A stretch of 64,000 bases of DNA from Flavobacterium gyeonganense (GTDB taxonomy: Bacteria > Bacteroidota > Bacteroidia > Flavobacteriales > Flavobacteriaceae). The notes beneath the pieces are model-generated. The model did no database searches. It was not told where the DNA came from and saw only the letters and a list, made by a program, of their open reading frames with translations. The position numbers were made by a program, and so were the translations under genes. Every line of letters starts with the position of its first letter. Positions within the stretch are counted from its first letter, which is position 1. The stretch lies in the NCBI RefSeq assembly GCF_029625295.1, contig NZ_CP121112.1:620001-684000 (forward strand), given 5' to 3'. Positions 17,688 to 25,071 of this stretch are shown here, piece by piece.

Positions 17688-18071
17688 TTATAATTTTAAT
17701 TCTTTAAAAATATTATCCCCAATCTTTTCTTTTATAACCACTTTATCATTATTAAATTCTATACAATCATCTGTCCAGCAATCAGAAAATTCTGTTGCAA
17801 CTTCATGACCATTAAAACACAATTTATTCATACCGTCCAAGCCAGAGCTTCCACAACATCCCTGAAATCTTTTCATATCTGGATGATCTTTTAATTTATA
17901 ATTATCTATAGGAACAATGATGGAATTTTTGAGAGATGCTTCTTGAGATCGAATAAAGAAATGATTTTCGGGCATTATACCAAAATCGTATTCCCATATG
18001 TCATTAGATTCTACTAACTCATCAGTCAATTCAATTTCACATTCTTTACAATAAATTTTAATAGTTCTCAT
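17688..18071 (-). CDS. Small Cys-rich hypothetical protein in the RNA-repair island
   Basis: I chose the ATG at 18071 (MRTIKIYCKECEIELTD), because an upstream in-frame start at 18110 would lie inside the operator and ahead of the -7 box. The 127-residue protein has an N-terminal CKEC, a central RFQGCCGSSGLDGMN and further Cys in NKLCFNGHEV and DCWTDDCIEF, together suggesting a structural zinc site. I do not recognise a named family. No signal peptide. Its promoter carries operator copy 4, shared with the divergent HD-hydrolase gene, so it probably responds to the same signal as the repair genes. Confidence 0.7.
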   Translation of the reverse strand: MRTIKIYCKECEIELTDELVESNDIWEYDFGIMPENHFFIRSQEASLKNSIIVPIDNYKLKDHPDMKRFQGCCGSSGLDGMNKLCFNGHEVATEFSDCWTDDCIEFNNDKVVIKEKIGDNIFKELKL

Positions 18072-18108
18072 AACTGTTTCGTTTTGACATGACAAAGATT
18101 TCAAAGCC

Positions 18109-18131
18109 ACTACGCAATTATTTTGCGCAGT
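18109..18131. promoter_or_regulatory. RNA-repair operator, copy 4, in a divergent promoter
   Basis: Minus-strand reading ACTGCGCAA-AATAA-TTGCGTAGT, an 8-of-9 inverted repeat. On the minus strand it lies 8 nt from AATCTTTG (18100-18093), the -7 box of the Cys-rich gene. On the plus strand TAAATTTG at about 18144-18151 can serve the HD-hydrolase gene, so one operator may control both directions. Confidence 0.7.
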
Positions 18132-18165
18132 AAAAAAAGAATTTTAAATTTGAGTAAAAAACAAG

Positions 18166-18780
18166 ATGAATTTAGAGAAAATATATTCTGATTTACTCTC
18201 CAATATTGGCTTTTCAGCAAATGAAATTCAGCAAAACTGGTTGGATTTAGAAAAAGCATATTCCAAGAAATCAAGGCATTATCATAATCTCACGCATTTA
18301 AAAGAAATGATAGAGGTTTTTGAAACGTATCGCGCTAAACTTCAAAACCCAGACAAAATATTATTTTCTATTTTTTATCATGATTTTGTTTATTCGGCTT
18401 CCAAAAAAGATAACGAACTCAAAAGTGCTGAGTATGCTTTGTCGATTTTACCTGAAAATGTCAATCTAAATAAACAATTAGTTTTTGATGCCATCTGCGC
18501 AACACAACAGCATCAGCAAAACGCAATTGAAGATATAAACTGGTTAATCGATTTTGATTTGAAAATTCTGGCTAAAGACTGGGATGATTATAAAATCTAT
18601 TTTGAACAAATTCGAAAAGAATATCGCATTTACCCTGATTTTCTATACAAACCCGGACGCGCCAAAGCGTTGAAACATTTTCTGGAGAATGAATTTATTT
18701 TTCAAACCGAAGAATTCAGAGGTTTATATGAAGAAAAAGCGAGGAAAAATATTGAAAAGGAGATTTTACTGCTAACTTGA
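18166..18780 (+). CDS. HD-superfamily predicted metal-dependent phosphohydrolase
   Basis: The 204-residue protein has the histidines and aspartate of a small HD family: SRHYHNLTHLKEM near residues 36-48, SIFYHDFVYSASKKDNEL near 66-83 and ICATQQHQ further on. Related proteins are annotated as COG4339-type predicted HD hydrolases; their substrate is unknown. It starts 35 nt after operator copy 4 and diverges from the Cys-rich gene. A role in processing nucleotides or RNA 2',3'-cyclic ends would fit the island but is only inferred. Confidence 0.75.
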   Translation: MNLEKIYSDLLSNIGFSANEIQQNWLDLEKAYSKKSRHYHNLTHLKEMIEVFETYRAKLQNPDKILFSIFYHDFVYSASKKDNELKSAEYALSILPENVNLNKQLVFDAICATQQHQQNAIEDINWLIDFDLKILAKDWDDYKIYFEQIRKEYRIYPDFLYKPGRAKALKHFLENEFIFQTEEFRGLYEEKARKNIEKEILLLT

Positions 18781-18943
18781 ATTGATAAATTTATAATCTC
18801 TCAAGATACTGAAAGGCATTTTTTCTCGCAGATCTGGCAGATTTAGCAGATTTTAAATGTCTTTATCTGTAGATTAAATAGTCGATGAGTTATATAAAAA
18901 AGCAAGAACCAATTATTGAAAAGGAAATTTCTTTATTAACGTA

Positions 18944-19032
18944 AACGCGTGAGGGATGGGAACGGCATCCTTTTGTGGCGGGGTTCGCCACAAAAGATAT
19001 AGTGGACAGCCCGACCCGGAGGGACACGCCCA
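18944..19032. repeat. GC-rich interspersed hairpin element
   Basis: Starts CGTGAGGGATGGGAACGGCA, contains TTTTGTGGCG-GGGTTCG-CCACAAAAG (a strong hairpin) and then CCCGACCCGGAGGGACACGCCC. The GC content is far above its surroundings. I recall closely similar elements after many Flavobacterium genes. It separates the HD-hydrolase gene from the WYL regulator and may act as a terminator or transcript end. Confidence 0.6.
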
Positions 19033-19044
19033 AAAAACGAAAAT

Positions 19045-20073
19045 ATGTCACAAAACAAAAACGCCTTAATTCGGTACAAGACGATCGATAAATGTCTGCA
19101 GAATAAATACAGGCAATGGACCTTGGAGGATTTAATCGAATGTTGTTCACAGGCTTTGGAAGAATATGAAGGCCGCCAAATTCCGATTAGCAAAAGAACA
19201 ATTCAAATGGATATTCAGCTGATGCGAAGTGAAAAATTGGGTTATAATGCGCCAATCGTGGTTTACGATAAAAAGTATTATAAATATGAAGATGAAGATT
19301 TTTCGATAACCGATATTCCGCTGACAGAAACGGATATGAATGTCTTGACTGAAACGGTTTCGATGCTGAAACAATTTAAAGATTTCTCTTTGTTTAATGA
19401 CGTATCGGATATTTTACAGCGACTGGAGGATAAAATCTATGCTGAAAAGTCGCATACCAAACCAGTAATTTATCTGGATAAGAATGAAAAACTCAAAGGT
19501 CTTCATTATTTAGATGAAATATATCAGGCGATTATCAAGAAAATGGTTTTGATTATTACCTATAAATCTTTTAAATCGCGAGACGAAACAAAATTTCACT
19601 TTCATCCTTTCATTTTGAAGGAATTTAATAACCGTTGGTTTTTGGTTGGAAAGAAGAAAAAATCACAGCCCATTACGAATCTGGCACTGGACAGAATTAT
19701 TTCGATTGATTATGACTTTAATCTTCCTTATTTAGAAGAAGATTTTGATGCCGAATTATATTATAAAAATGTAATTGGCGTTACTGTCAATTCAGGCTTA
19801 CAGCCCAGACGGATCGAACTTTGGATTGATGCTGAAAATGCGCCCTATGTTCTGACCAAACCCTTACATCAAACCCAAAGGGTGATTCAGGAAAATGAGG
19901 ATAAAAGTATTATTGTGCATCTTTTTGTTATTCCGAATTACGAAATGGAACGTTTATTATTGGGATTTGGCTGCGGAATTGAAATTCTCAGGCCCGAAGG
20001 TTTCAGAAAACGAATGAAGGAAATACTTCAAAAAGCATTTGCCAGATATGATGAACAAAATCCAACTGAATAA
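19045..20073 (+). CDS. WYL-domain transcriptional regulator
   Basis: The 342-residue protein has an N-terminal winged HTH of HTH_11/DeoR type (ALIRYKTIDKCLQ, PISKRTIQMDIQLMRS) over about residues 8-75. The WYL domain is centred on FILKEFNNRWFLVGKKKK near residues 185-205, and a WCX-type C-terminal domain ends in GFGCGIEILRPEGFRKRM. WYL regulators sense ligands such as nucleotides or single-stranded nucleic acid ends and often control defence and RNA/DNA repair loci. It is the only regulator in the repair island, so it is the natural candidate for the 23-nt operator. Its own promoter lacks that operator. Family call is strong, target is inferred. Confidence 0.85.
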   Translation: MSQNKNALIRYKTIDKCLQNKYRQWTLEDLIECCSQALEEYEGRQIPISKRTIQMDIQLMRSEKLGYNAPIVVYDKKYYKYEDEDFSITDIPLTETDMNVLTETVSMLKQFKDFSLFNDVSDILQRLEDKIYAEKSHTKPVIYLDKNEKLKGLHYLDEIYQAIIKKMVLIITYKSFKSRDETKFHFHPFILKEFNNRWFLVGKKKKSQPITNLALDRIISIDYDFNLPYLEEDFDAELYYKNVIGVTVNSGLQPRRIELWIDAENAPYVLTKPLHQTQRVIQENEDKSIIVHLFVIPNYEMERLLLGFGCGIEILRPEGFRKRMKEILQKAFARYDEQNPTE

Positions 20074-20272
20074 AACGGGATTTCTCAAAAGGTAAATTAA
20101 ATGCTTCATTTTATTGTAACAATAATTATTCCGATTATAAACTCATTAATACTAAAAAAAGAGTAGTATATTTCAATTAAAAAGAATCCCTTAAACCCCA
20201 CAAATTCAAAAGTATTTACTAATTAACCTAAAATTTATGAAAAAATAATATGCACGCATAGTATTTTTTCAT

Positions 20273-20280
20273 TATATTTG
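20273..20280 (+). promoter_or_regulatory. -7 box of the marR-like gene
   Basis: TATATTTG matches TAnnTTTG and lies 18 nt before the ATG at 20299. Confidence 0.5.
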
Positions 20281-20298
20281 AAATCGATATAGTTATTT

Positions 20299-20783
20299 AT
20301 GAAAGATAAAACGATAGATTATATTTTAAGAGCAACATGGCAGGCTGTATCCAGAATGTATAATGAAGAGGCTGCAAAATACGATGCTACAATGGCAACC
20401 GGATTTGCTCTGTTAAGTATTGACAAGGAAGAAGGAACTCCGTCGACCGCTTTAGGTCCGAGGATGGGAATGGAAGCCACAAGTCTGACCAGAACTTTAA
20501 AATCTATGGAAGACAAAGGTTTGATTGTTCGCAAAAAAATCCAAGCGACGGAAGAGGTGTATTAATCTACCTAACTGAATTTGGAAAAGAAAAAAGAGAA
20601 TTATCTAAAAATACAGTTCTGAAGTTTAATGAAACGGTTAGAAAACATGTTTCAGATGAGAAGCTTCAGCATTTTATAGAAGTTTCGGAAATCATCAACG
20701 AATTGATTCAGGACAAAAACATATTTAATCACACGAGCGCCAGCGAACTGGCGAAGCAAACAGGAAAGACAGAAAATGAATAA
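20299..20783 (+). pseudogene. MarR-family regulator, frameshifted at a 7-A run
   Basis: The winged-helix N-terminal part (MKDKTIDYILRATWQAV, ALGPRMGMEATSLTRTLKSM, EDKGLIVRKK) breaks at the 7-A run 20533-20539. One more A restores NPSDGRGVLIYLTEFGKEKR, the MarR beta-wing, and a C-terminal helix ending at a TAA at 20781, about 161 residues in all. The gene lies 46 nt before the fadJ-like gene on the same strand, so it probably heads or represses the beta-oxidation operon in response to acyl-CoA or lipids (inference). The break matches the window-wide homopolymer errors, so it is probably intact in the organism. Confidence 0.75.
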
Positions 20784-20829
20784 CCTTAATTATTGAGGAA
20801 ATTCAAAATAAAAAAACAAAATATCAAAT

Positions 20830-23220
20830 ATGAAACGCACAATTAAAAAAGTCGCTGTAATTGGATCCGGAATTATGGGTTCAGGAATAGCTTGTCATTT
20901 TGCCAACATTGGTGTTGAAGTTTTACTGCTTGACATCGTTCCCCGCGAGTTGACAGAAGCTGAAACTAAAAAAGGATTAACGCTTGAAAGTAAAGTTGTT
21001 CGCAACCGTGTGGTAAACGAGCATCTGGCGAATTCATTAAAATCGAAACCCTCTCCTATTTACAGTCAAAAATTCGCAAGCCGAATCACAACTGGAAATA
21101 CAACAGATGATATGGCAAAAATTGCTAATGTTGACTGGATTATCGAAGTTGTTGTAGAGCGTTTAGACATCAAAAAATTGGTTTTTGAACAAATCGAGAA
21201 ATTCCGTAAACCGGGAACTTTAGTTACTTCTAATACTTCTGGTATTCCAATTCATTTTATGAGCGAAGGAAGAAGCGAAGATTTTCAACAACACTTCTGC
21301 GGCACTCACTTTTTTAACCCTGCGCGTTACTTAAAATTATTTGAAATTATTCCTGGTCCAAAAACCTCAACTGAAGTATTGGATTTCTTAAACGAATACG
21401 GATCTAAATTCTTAGGAAAAACTTCGGTTGTTGCTAAAGATACTCCGGCGTTTATTGGAAACAGAATTGGTATTTACGGAATCCAAAGTTTATTCCACTT
21501 GGTAAAAGAAATGGGATTAACGATTGAAGAAGTTGATAAATTGACAGGACCAGTAATTGGTCGTCCAAAATCGGCTACTTTCCGTACAGTTGACGTTGTT
21601 GGTTTAGATACTTTGGTACACGTTGCCAACGGTATTTATGAAAACTGCCCAACAGACGAACAACACGAATTGTTCAAACTTCCTGATTTCATCAATAAAA
21701 TGATGGAAAATAATTGGTTAGGAAGCAAAACCGGACAAGGTTTCTACAAAAAAGTAGACAAAGATATTCTTTCTTTAGACTTAGATACATTAGAATACCG
21801 TGCTGCAAAAAAAGCAAATTTTGCAACTTTAGAATTAACTAAAACTATTGACAAACCAATCAATCGTTTTAAAGTTTTAGTAAAAGGAACAGACAAAGCG
21901 GGAGAATTCTACCGTAAGAGTTTTGCTGGAATGTTTGCTTATGTGTCAAACAGAATTCCTGAAATCTCAGACGAATTATACAAAATTGATGATGCCATGA
22001 AAGCTGGTTTTGGATGGGAAAATGGTCCATTCGAAATCTGGGATGCCATTGGTGTTGCCAAAGGAATTGAAATCATGAAAGCGGAAGGTTTAGAGCCAGC
22101 TGCATGGGTTACTGAAATGTTAGCTTCTGGAAGCGACAGTTTCTATACTGTAAAAGAAGGAGCGACTTATTTCTATAACATTCCGACAAAATCACAAGTA
22201 AAAGTTCCTGGACAAGATTCATTCATTATTCTGAACAACATTCGCGAAAGCAAAAAAGTTTGGAGCAATAGCGGTGCAATCATTCAGGATTTAGGAGACG
22301 GAATTTTGAACTTAGAATTCCAATCTAAAATGAATACAATTGGTGGCGATGTACTTCAGGCTATCAATAAAGCAATTGACTTATCAGAAAAAGAATATCA
22401 AGGTTTAGTTATTGGTAACCAAGCAGCAAATTTCTCTGTTGGAGCTAATATCGGAATGATTTTCATGATGGCGGTTGAACAGGAATATGACGAATTGAAC
22501 ATGGCGATTAAATTGTTCCAAGATACCATGATGCGTGTTCGTTATTCTTCAATTCCAGTTGTGGTTGCGCCTCACGGAATGACTTTTGGCGGTGGATGCG
22601 AAATGAGTTTACACGCTGATAAAGTAGTTGCTGCTGCAGAAACGTATATGGGATTAGTTGAATTTGGTGTTGGAGTTATCCCTGGTGGTGGTGGTTCTAA
22701 AGAAATGACTTTAAGAGCTTCAGATTTATTCCGCAAAAATGATGTGGAATTAAACGTTCTTCAAGAGTATTTCTTAACAATCGCAATGGCAAAAGTATCA
22801 ACTTCTGGTTATGAAGCTTTTGACACAGGACTTTTGCAACACGGAAAAGATGTTATTGTAGTAAACAAAGATCGCCAGATCGCTGAAGCTAAAAAACATG
22901 CATTATTATTAGCTGAAGCTGGTTATACACAGCCAATCAGAAGAAATGATATTAAAGTTCTAGGAAAACAAGCTTTGGGTATGTTCTTAGTTGGAACAGA
23001 TCAAATGCAAGCTGGAAAATACATTTCTGAGCACGATAAAAAAATCGCAAACAAACTTGCTTACGTAATGGCTGGTGGTGATTTATCTGAAGCAACTTTA
23101 GTATCTGAACAATATTTATTAGATATCGAACGTGAAGCTTTCTTGAGTTTATGTACAGAACGCAAGACGTTAGAAAGAATCCAGTACATGTTGACTAAAG
23201 GGAAACCTTTAAGAAACTAG
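20830..23220 (+). CDS. fadJ: Fused 3-hydroxyacyl-CoA dehydrogenase/enoyl-CoA hydratase
   Basis: The 796-residue protein has an N-terminal NAD-binding dehydrogenase (VAVIGSGIMGSGIACHFANI, residues about 7-27; HFFNPARYLKLFEIIPG; KDTPAFIGNRIG). A crotonase-type hydratase domain forms the C-terminal third (VGANIGMIFMMAVEQ; GGGCEMSLHADKVVAA; VEFGVGVIPGGGGSKEM). The domain order is the reverse of FadB/FadJ of E. coli, as usual in Bacteroidota. It performs the hydration and oxidation steps of fatty-acid beta-oxidation. It lies between the MarR gene and the thiolase gene, interrupted from the latter by the four-helix-bundle cassette. The symbol is by function. Confidence 0.88.
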   Translation: MKRTIKKVAVIGSGIMGSGIACHFANIGVEVLLLDIVPRELTEAETKKGLTLESKVVRNRVVNEHLANSLKSKPSPIYSQKFASRITTGNTTDDMAKIANVDWIIEVVVERLDIKKLVFEQIEKFRKPGTLVTSNTSGIPIHFMSEGRSEDFQQHFCGTHFFNPARYLKLFEIIPGPKTSTEVLDFLNEYGSKFLGKTSVVAKDTPAFIGNRIGIYGIQSLFHLVKEMGLTIEEVDKLTGPVIGRPKSATFRTVDVVGLDTLVHVANGIYENCPTDEQHELFKLPDFINKMMENNWLGSKTGQGFYKKVDKDILSLDLDTLEYRAAKKANFATLELTKTIDKPINRFKVLVKGTDKAGEFYRKSFAGMFAYVSNRIPEISDELYKIDDAMKAGFGWENGPFEIWDAIGVAKGIEIMKAEGLEPAAWVTEMLASGSDSFYTVKEGATYFYNIPTKSQVKVPGQDSFIILNNIRESKKVWSNSGAIIQDLGDGILNLEFQSKMNTIGGDVLQAINKAIDLSEKEYQGLVIGNQAANFSVGANIGMIFMMAVEQEYDELNMAIKLFQDTMMRVRYSSIPVVVAPHGMTFGGGCEMSLHADKVVAAAETYMGLVEFGVGVIPGGGGSKEMTLRASDLFRKNDVELNVLQEYFLTIAMAKVSTSGYEAFDTGLLQHGKDVIVVNKDRQIAEAKKHALLLAEAGYTQPIRRNDIKVLGKQALGMFLVGTDQMQAGKYISEHDKKIANKLAYVMAGGDLSEATLVSEQYLLDIEREAFLSLCTERKTLERIQYMLTKGKPLRN

Positions 23221-23233
23221 TATCAAGTAATAA

Positions 23234-23641
23234 GAATTAAGTATTAAGAAATGCATCAGTTTGAAAAATTAAAGATTTGGCAAAAAGCAATGGATATTGC
23301 GGTTCATGTTTATGAAATCTCTGCATTGCTGCCAAATGATGAAAAATTCAATTTAATTCATCAAATTAAAAAATGCGCTGTTTCTATTCCTTCAAACATC
23401 GCTGAAGGTTCTGGAAGAAATTCCGACAAAGAATTCATGCACTTTTTAGGAATTGCAAATGGCTCAACATTCGAATTGATAACACAATTAATACTTGCAA
23501 AAAGGCTTAAACTTGTTAGTGAAGATTTAATTCAACCAACTATTAATCAATTAGTAGAGGTTTCAAATATGAATTTTTCTTTTCAACGATCATTAAAAGA
23601 TAAAATCAACAAAACAATTGGAAAATCTTAATACTTAATTC
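23234..23641. mobile_element. Inverted-repeat-flanked four-helix-bundle cassette
   Basis: GAATTAAGTATTAAG at 23234-23248 is the exact reverse complement of CTTAATACTTAATTC at 23627-23641, and the two bracket the four-helix-bundle gene. The right arm overlaps its stop codon. The unit, about 408 nt, sits between two genes that are otherwise adjacent in fad operons, which suggests insertion. No transposase is present, so movement would need help in trans. Confidence 0.6.
23251..23631 (+). CDS. Four-helix-bundle protein (S23/IVS-protein family)
   Basis: The 126-residue protein begins MHQFEKLKIWQKAMDIAVHV and contains IKKCAVSIPSNIAEGSGRNS and FMHFLGIANGSTFELITQLI, the signature of the four-helix-bundle family named after proteins encoded in 23S rRNA intervening sequences and related to the Avd accessory proteins of diversity-generating retroelements. 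Function is unknown. No reverse transcriptase or template repeat is nearby, so I do not call a DGR. It is framed by a perfect 15-nt inverted repeat and lies between fadJ-like and fadA-like genes in the same direction. Confidence 0.88.
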   Translation: MHQFEKLKIWQKAMDIAVHVYEISALLPNDEKFNLIHQIKKCAVSIPSNIAEGSGRNSDKEFMHFLGIANGSTFELITQLILAKRLKLVSEDLIQPTINQLVEVSNMNFSFQRSLKDKINKTIGKS

Positions 23642-23663
23642 TCCAATCTTAATACAATCATTT

Positions 23664-24845
23664 ATGAAAACAGCATATATAGTAAAAGCATATAGAACAG
23701 CAGTTGGAAAAGCTCCAAAAGGTGTTTTTAGATTTAAAAGACCTGATGAATTAGCAGCTGAAACCATTCAGTTTATGATGGACGAACTGCCTAATTTTGA
23801 CAAAAAACGTATCGATGACGTTATGGTAGGAAATGCCATGCCGGAAGCTGAGCAAGGACTTAACGTTGGACGTTTAATCTCTCTTATGGGATTAAAAGTT
23901 GAAGATGTTCCTGGTGTAACGGTTAACCGTTACTGTGCTTCTGGATTAGAAACTATCGGAATGGCGACTGCTAAAATCCAGTCAGGAATGGCAGATTGCA
24001 TCATTGCAGGTGGTGCAGAAAGTATGAGTTATATTCCGATGGGAGGTTACAAACCAACTCCGGATTATAAAGTTGCGGCTGCAGGTCACGAAGATTACTA
24101 CTGGGGAATGGGTTTAACTGCTGAAGCAGTGGCAAACCAATACAAAATTTCTAGAGAAGATCAGGATGAGTTTGCTTATAACTCTCACATGAAAGCATTA
24201 AAAGCGCAAGCAGAAGGAAAATTCGACAAACAAATCGTTCCAATTACTGTTGAGCAGACTTTCATCAACGAAAATGGTAAAAAAGAAACAAAATCATACG
24301 TTGTAAATAAAGACGAAGGTCCAAGAGCAGGAACTTCTAAAGAAGCTTTAGCAGGTTTAAAACCAGTTTTTGCTGCTGACGGAAGTGTAACTGCTGGTAA
24401 CTCTTCTCAAATGAGCGACGGTGCTGCATTCGTTTTAATTATGAGCGAAGAAATGGTAAAAGAATTAAACCTTGAGCCAATTGCACGTTTGGTAAACTTT
24501 GCTTCTTCTGGTGTTGAGCCAAGAATTATGGGTATAGGTCCTGTAAAAGCAATTCCGAAAGCCTTGAAACAAGCGGGATTAACATTAAACGATATCGAAT
24601 TAATCGAATTAAATGAGGCTTTTGCTTCACAAGCTTTAGCAGTAACTCGCGAATTAAACATAAATCCAGAAATCGTAAACGTAAACGGTGGAGCAATCGC
24701 TTTAGGTCACCCTCTGGGATGTACAGGAGCTAAACTTTCTGTTCAGTTATTCGACGAAATGAAACGCAGAGGAAACAAATACGGAATCGTTTCGATGTGT
24801 GTGGGGACTGGGCAAGGAAGCGCTGGAATCTACGAGGTATTATAA
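23664..24845 (+). CDS. fadA: Acetyl-CoA C-acyltransferase (thiolase)
   Basis: The 393-residue protein shows VNRYCASGLETIGMA with the acyl-accepting cysteine near residue 92, NGGAIALGHPLGCTGA with the catalytic histidine near 351, and SMCVGTGQGSAGIYE with the second cysteine. It cleaves 3-ketoacyl-CoA to acetyl-CoA plus a shortened acyl-CoA, the last step of beta-oxidation. Length is typical. It follows the four-helix-bundle cassette by 32 nt and precedes the acyl-CoA dehydrogenase gene, from which it is separated by an interspersed repeat. Confidence 0.92.
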   Translation: MKTAYIVKAYRTAVGKAPKGVFRFKRPDELAAETIQFMMDELPNFDKKRIDDVMVGNAMPEAEQGLNVGRLISLMGLKVEDVPGVTVNRYCASGLETIGMATAKIQSGMADCIIAGGAESMSYIPMGGYKPTPDYKVAAAGHEDYYWGMGLTAEAVANQYKISREDQDEFAYNSHMKALKAQAEGKFDKQIVPITVEQTFINENGKKETKSYVVNKDEGPRAGTSKEALAGLKPVFAADGSVTAGNSSQMSDGAAFVLIMSEEMVKELNLEPIARLVNFASSGVEPRIMGIGPVKAIPKALKQAGLTLNDIELIELNEAFASQALAVTRELNINPEIVNVNGGAIALGHPLGCTGAKLSVQLFDEMKRRGNKYGIVSMCVGTGQGSAGIYEVL

Positions 24846-24878
24846 AAAGTATTATTAAGTAAAGTATACGTTCAGTTT

Positions 24879-25033
24879 GTCATTTCGAGGAACGAGAAAT
24901 CGCAATAGTAATTCGACAAAGTAACCATCTAGTTTGTCATTCCGAGGAACGAGGAATCTCCGCGACAATTTTCTGCAAAGTTTGTCAATCGTTGTAGAGC
25001 TACTTGCGGAGATTTCTCCTTCGTCGAAATGAC
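24879..25033. repeat. Interspersed hairpin repeat, copy 4, with an extra partial unit
   Basis: A partial left end GTCATTTCGAGGAACGAG at 24879 is followed by a second, complete unit from GTCATTCCGAGG at 24936 to CGTCGAAATGAC at 25033. It looks like nested insertion or unequal duplication of the element found at 4633, 9991 and 14702. It lies inside the fad gene set, between thiolase and acyl-CoA dehydrogenase. Confidence 0.8.
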
Positions 25034-25071
25034 AAGATTGAGCAAAAACAAAATATAAAAAAAACATAATC

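Noticed and set aside
23251..23631. Diversity-generating retroelement accessory (Avd) gene
   Set aside because: The protein family is related, but there is no reverse transcriptase and no template/variable repeat nearby.
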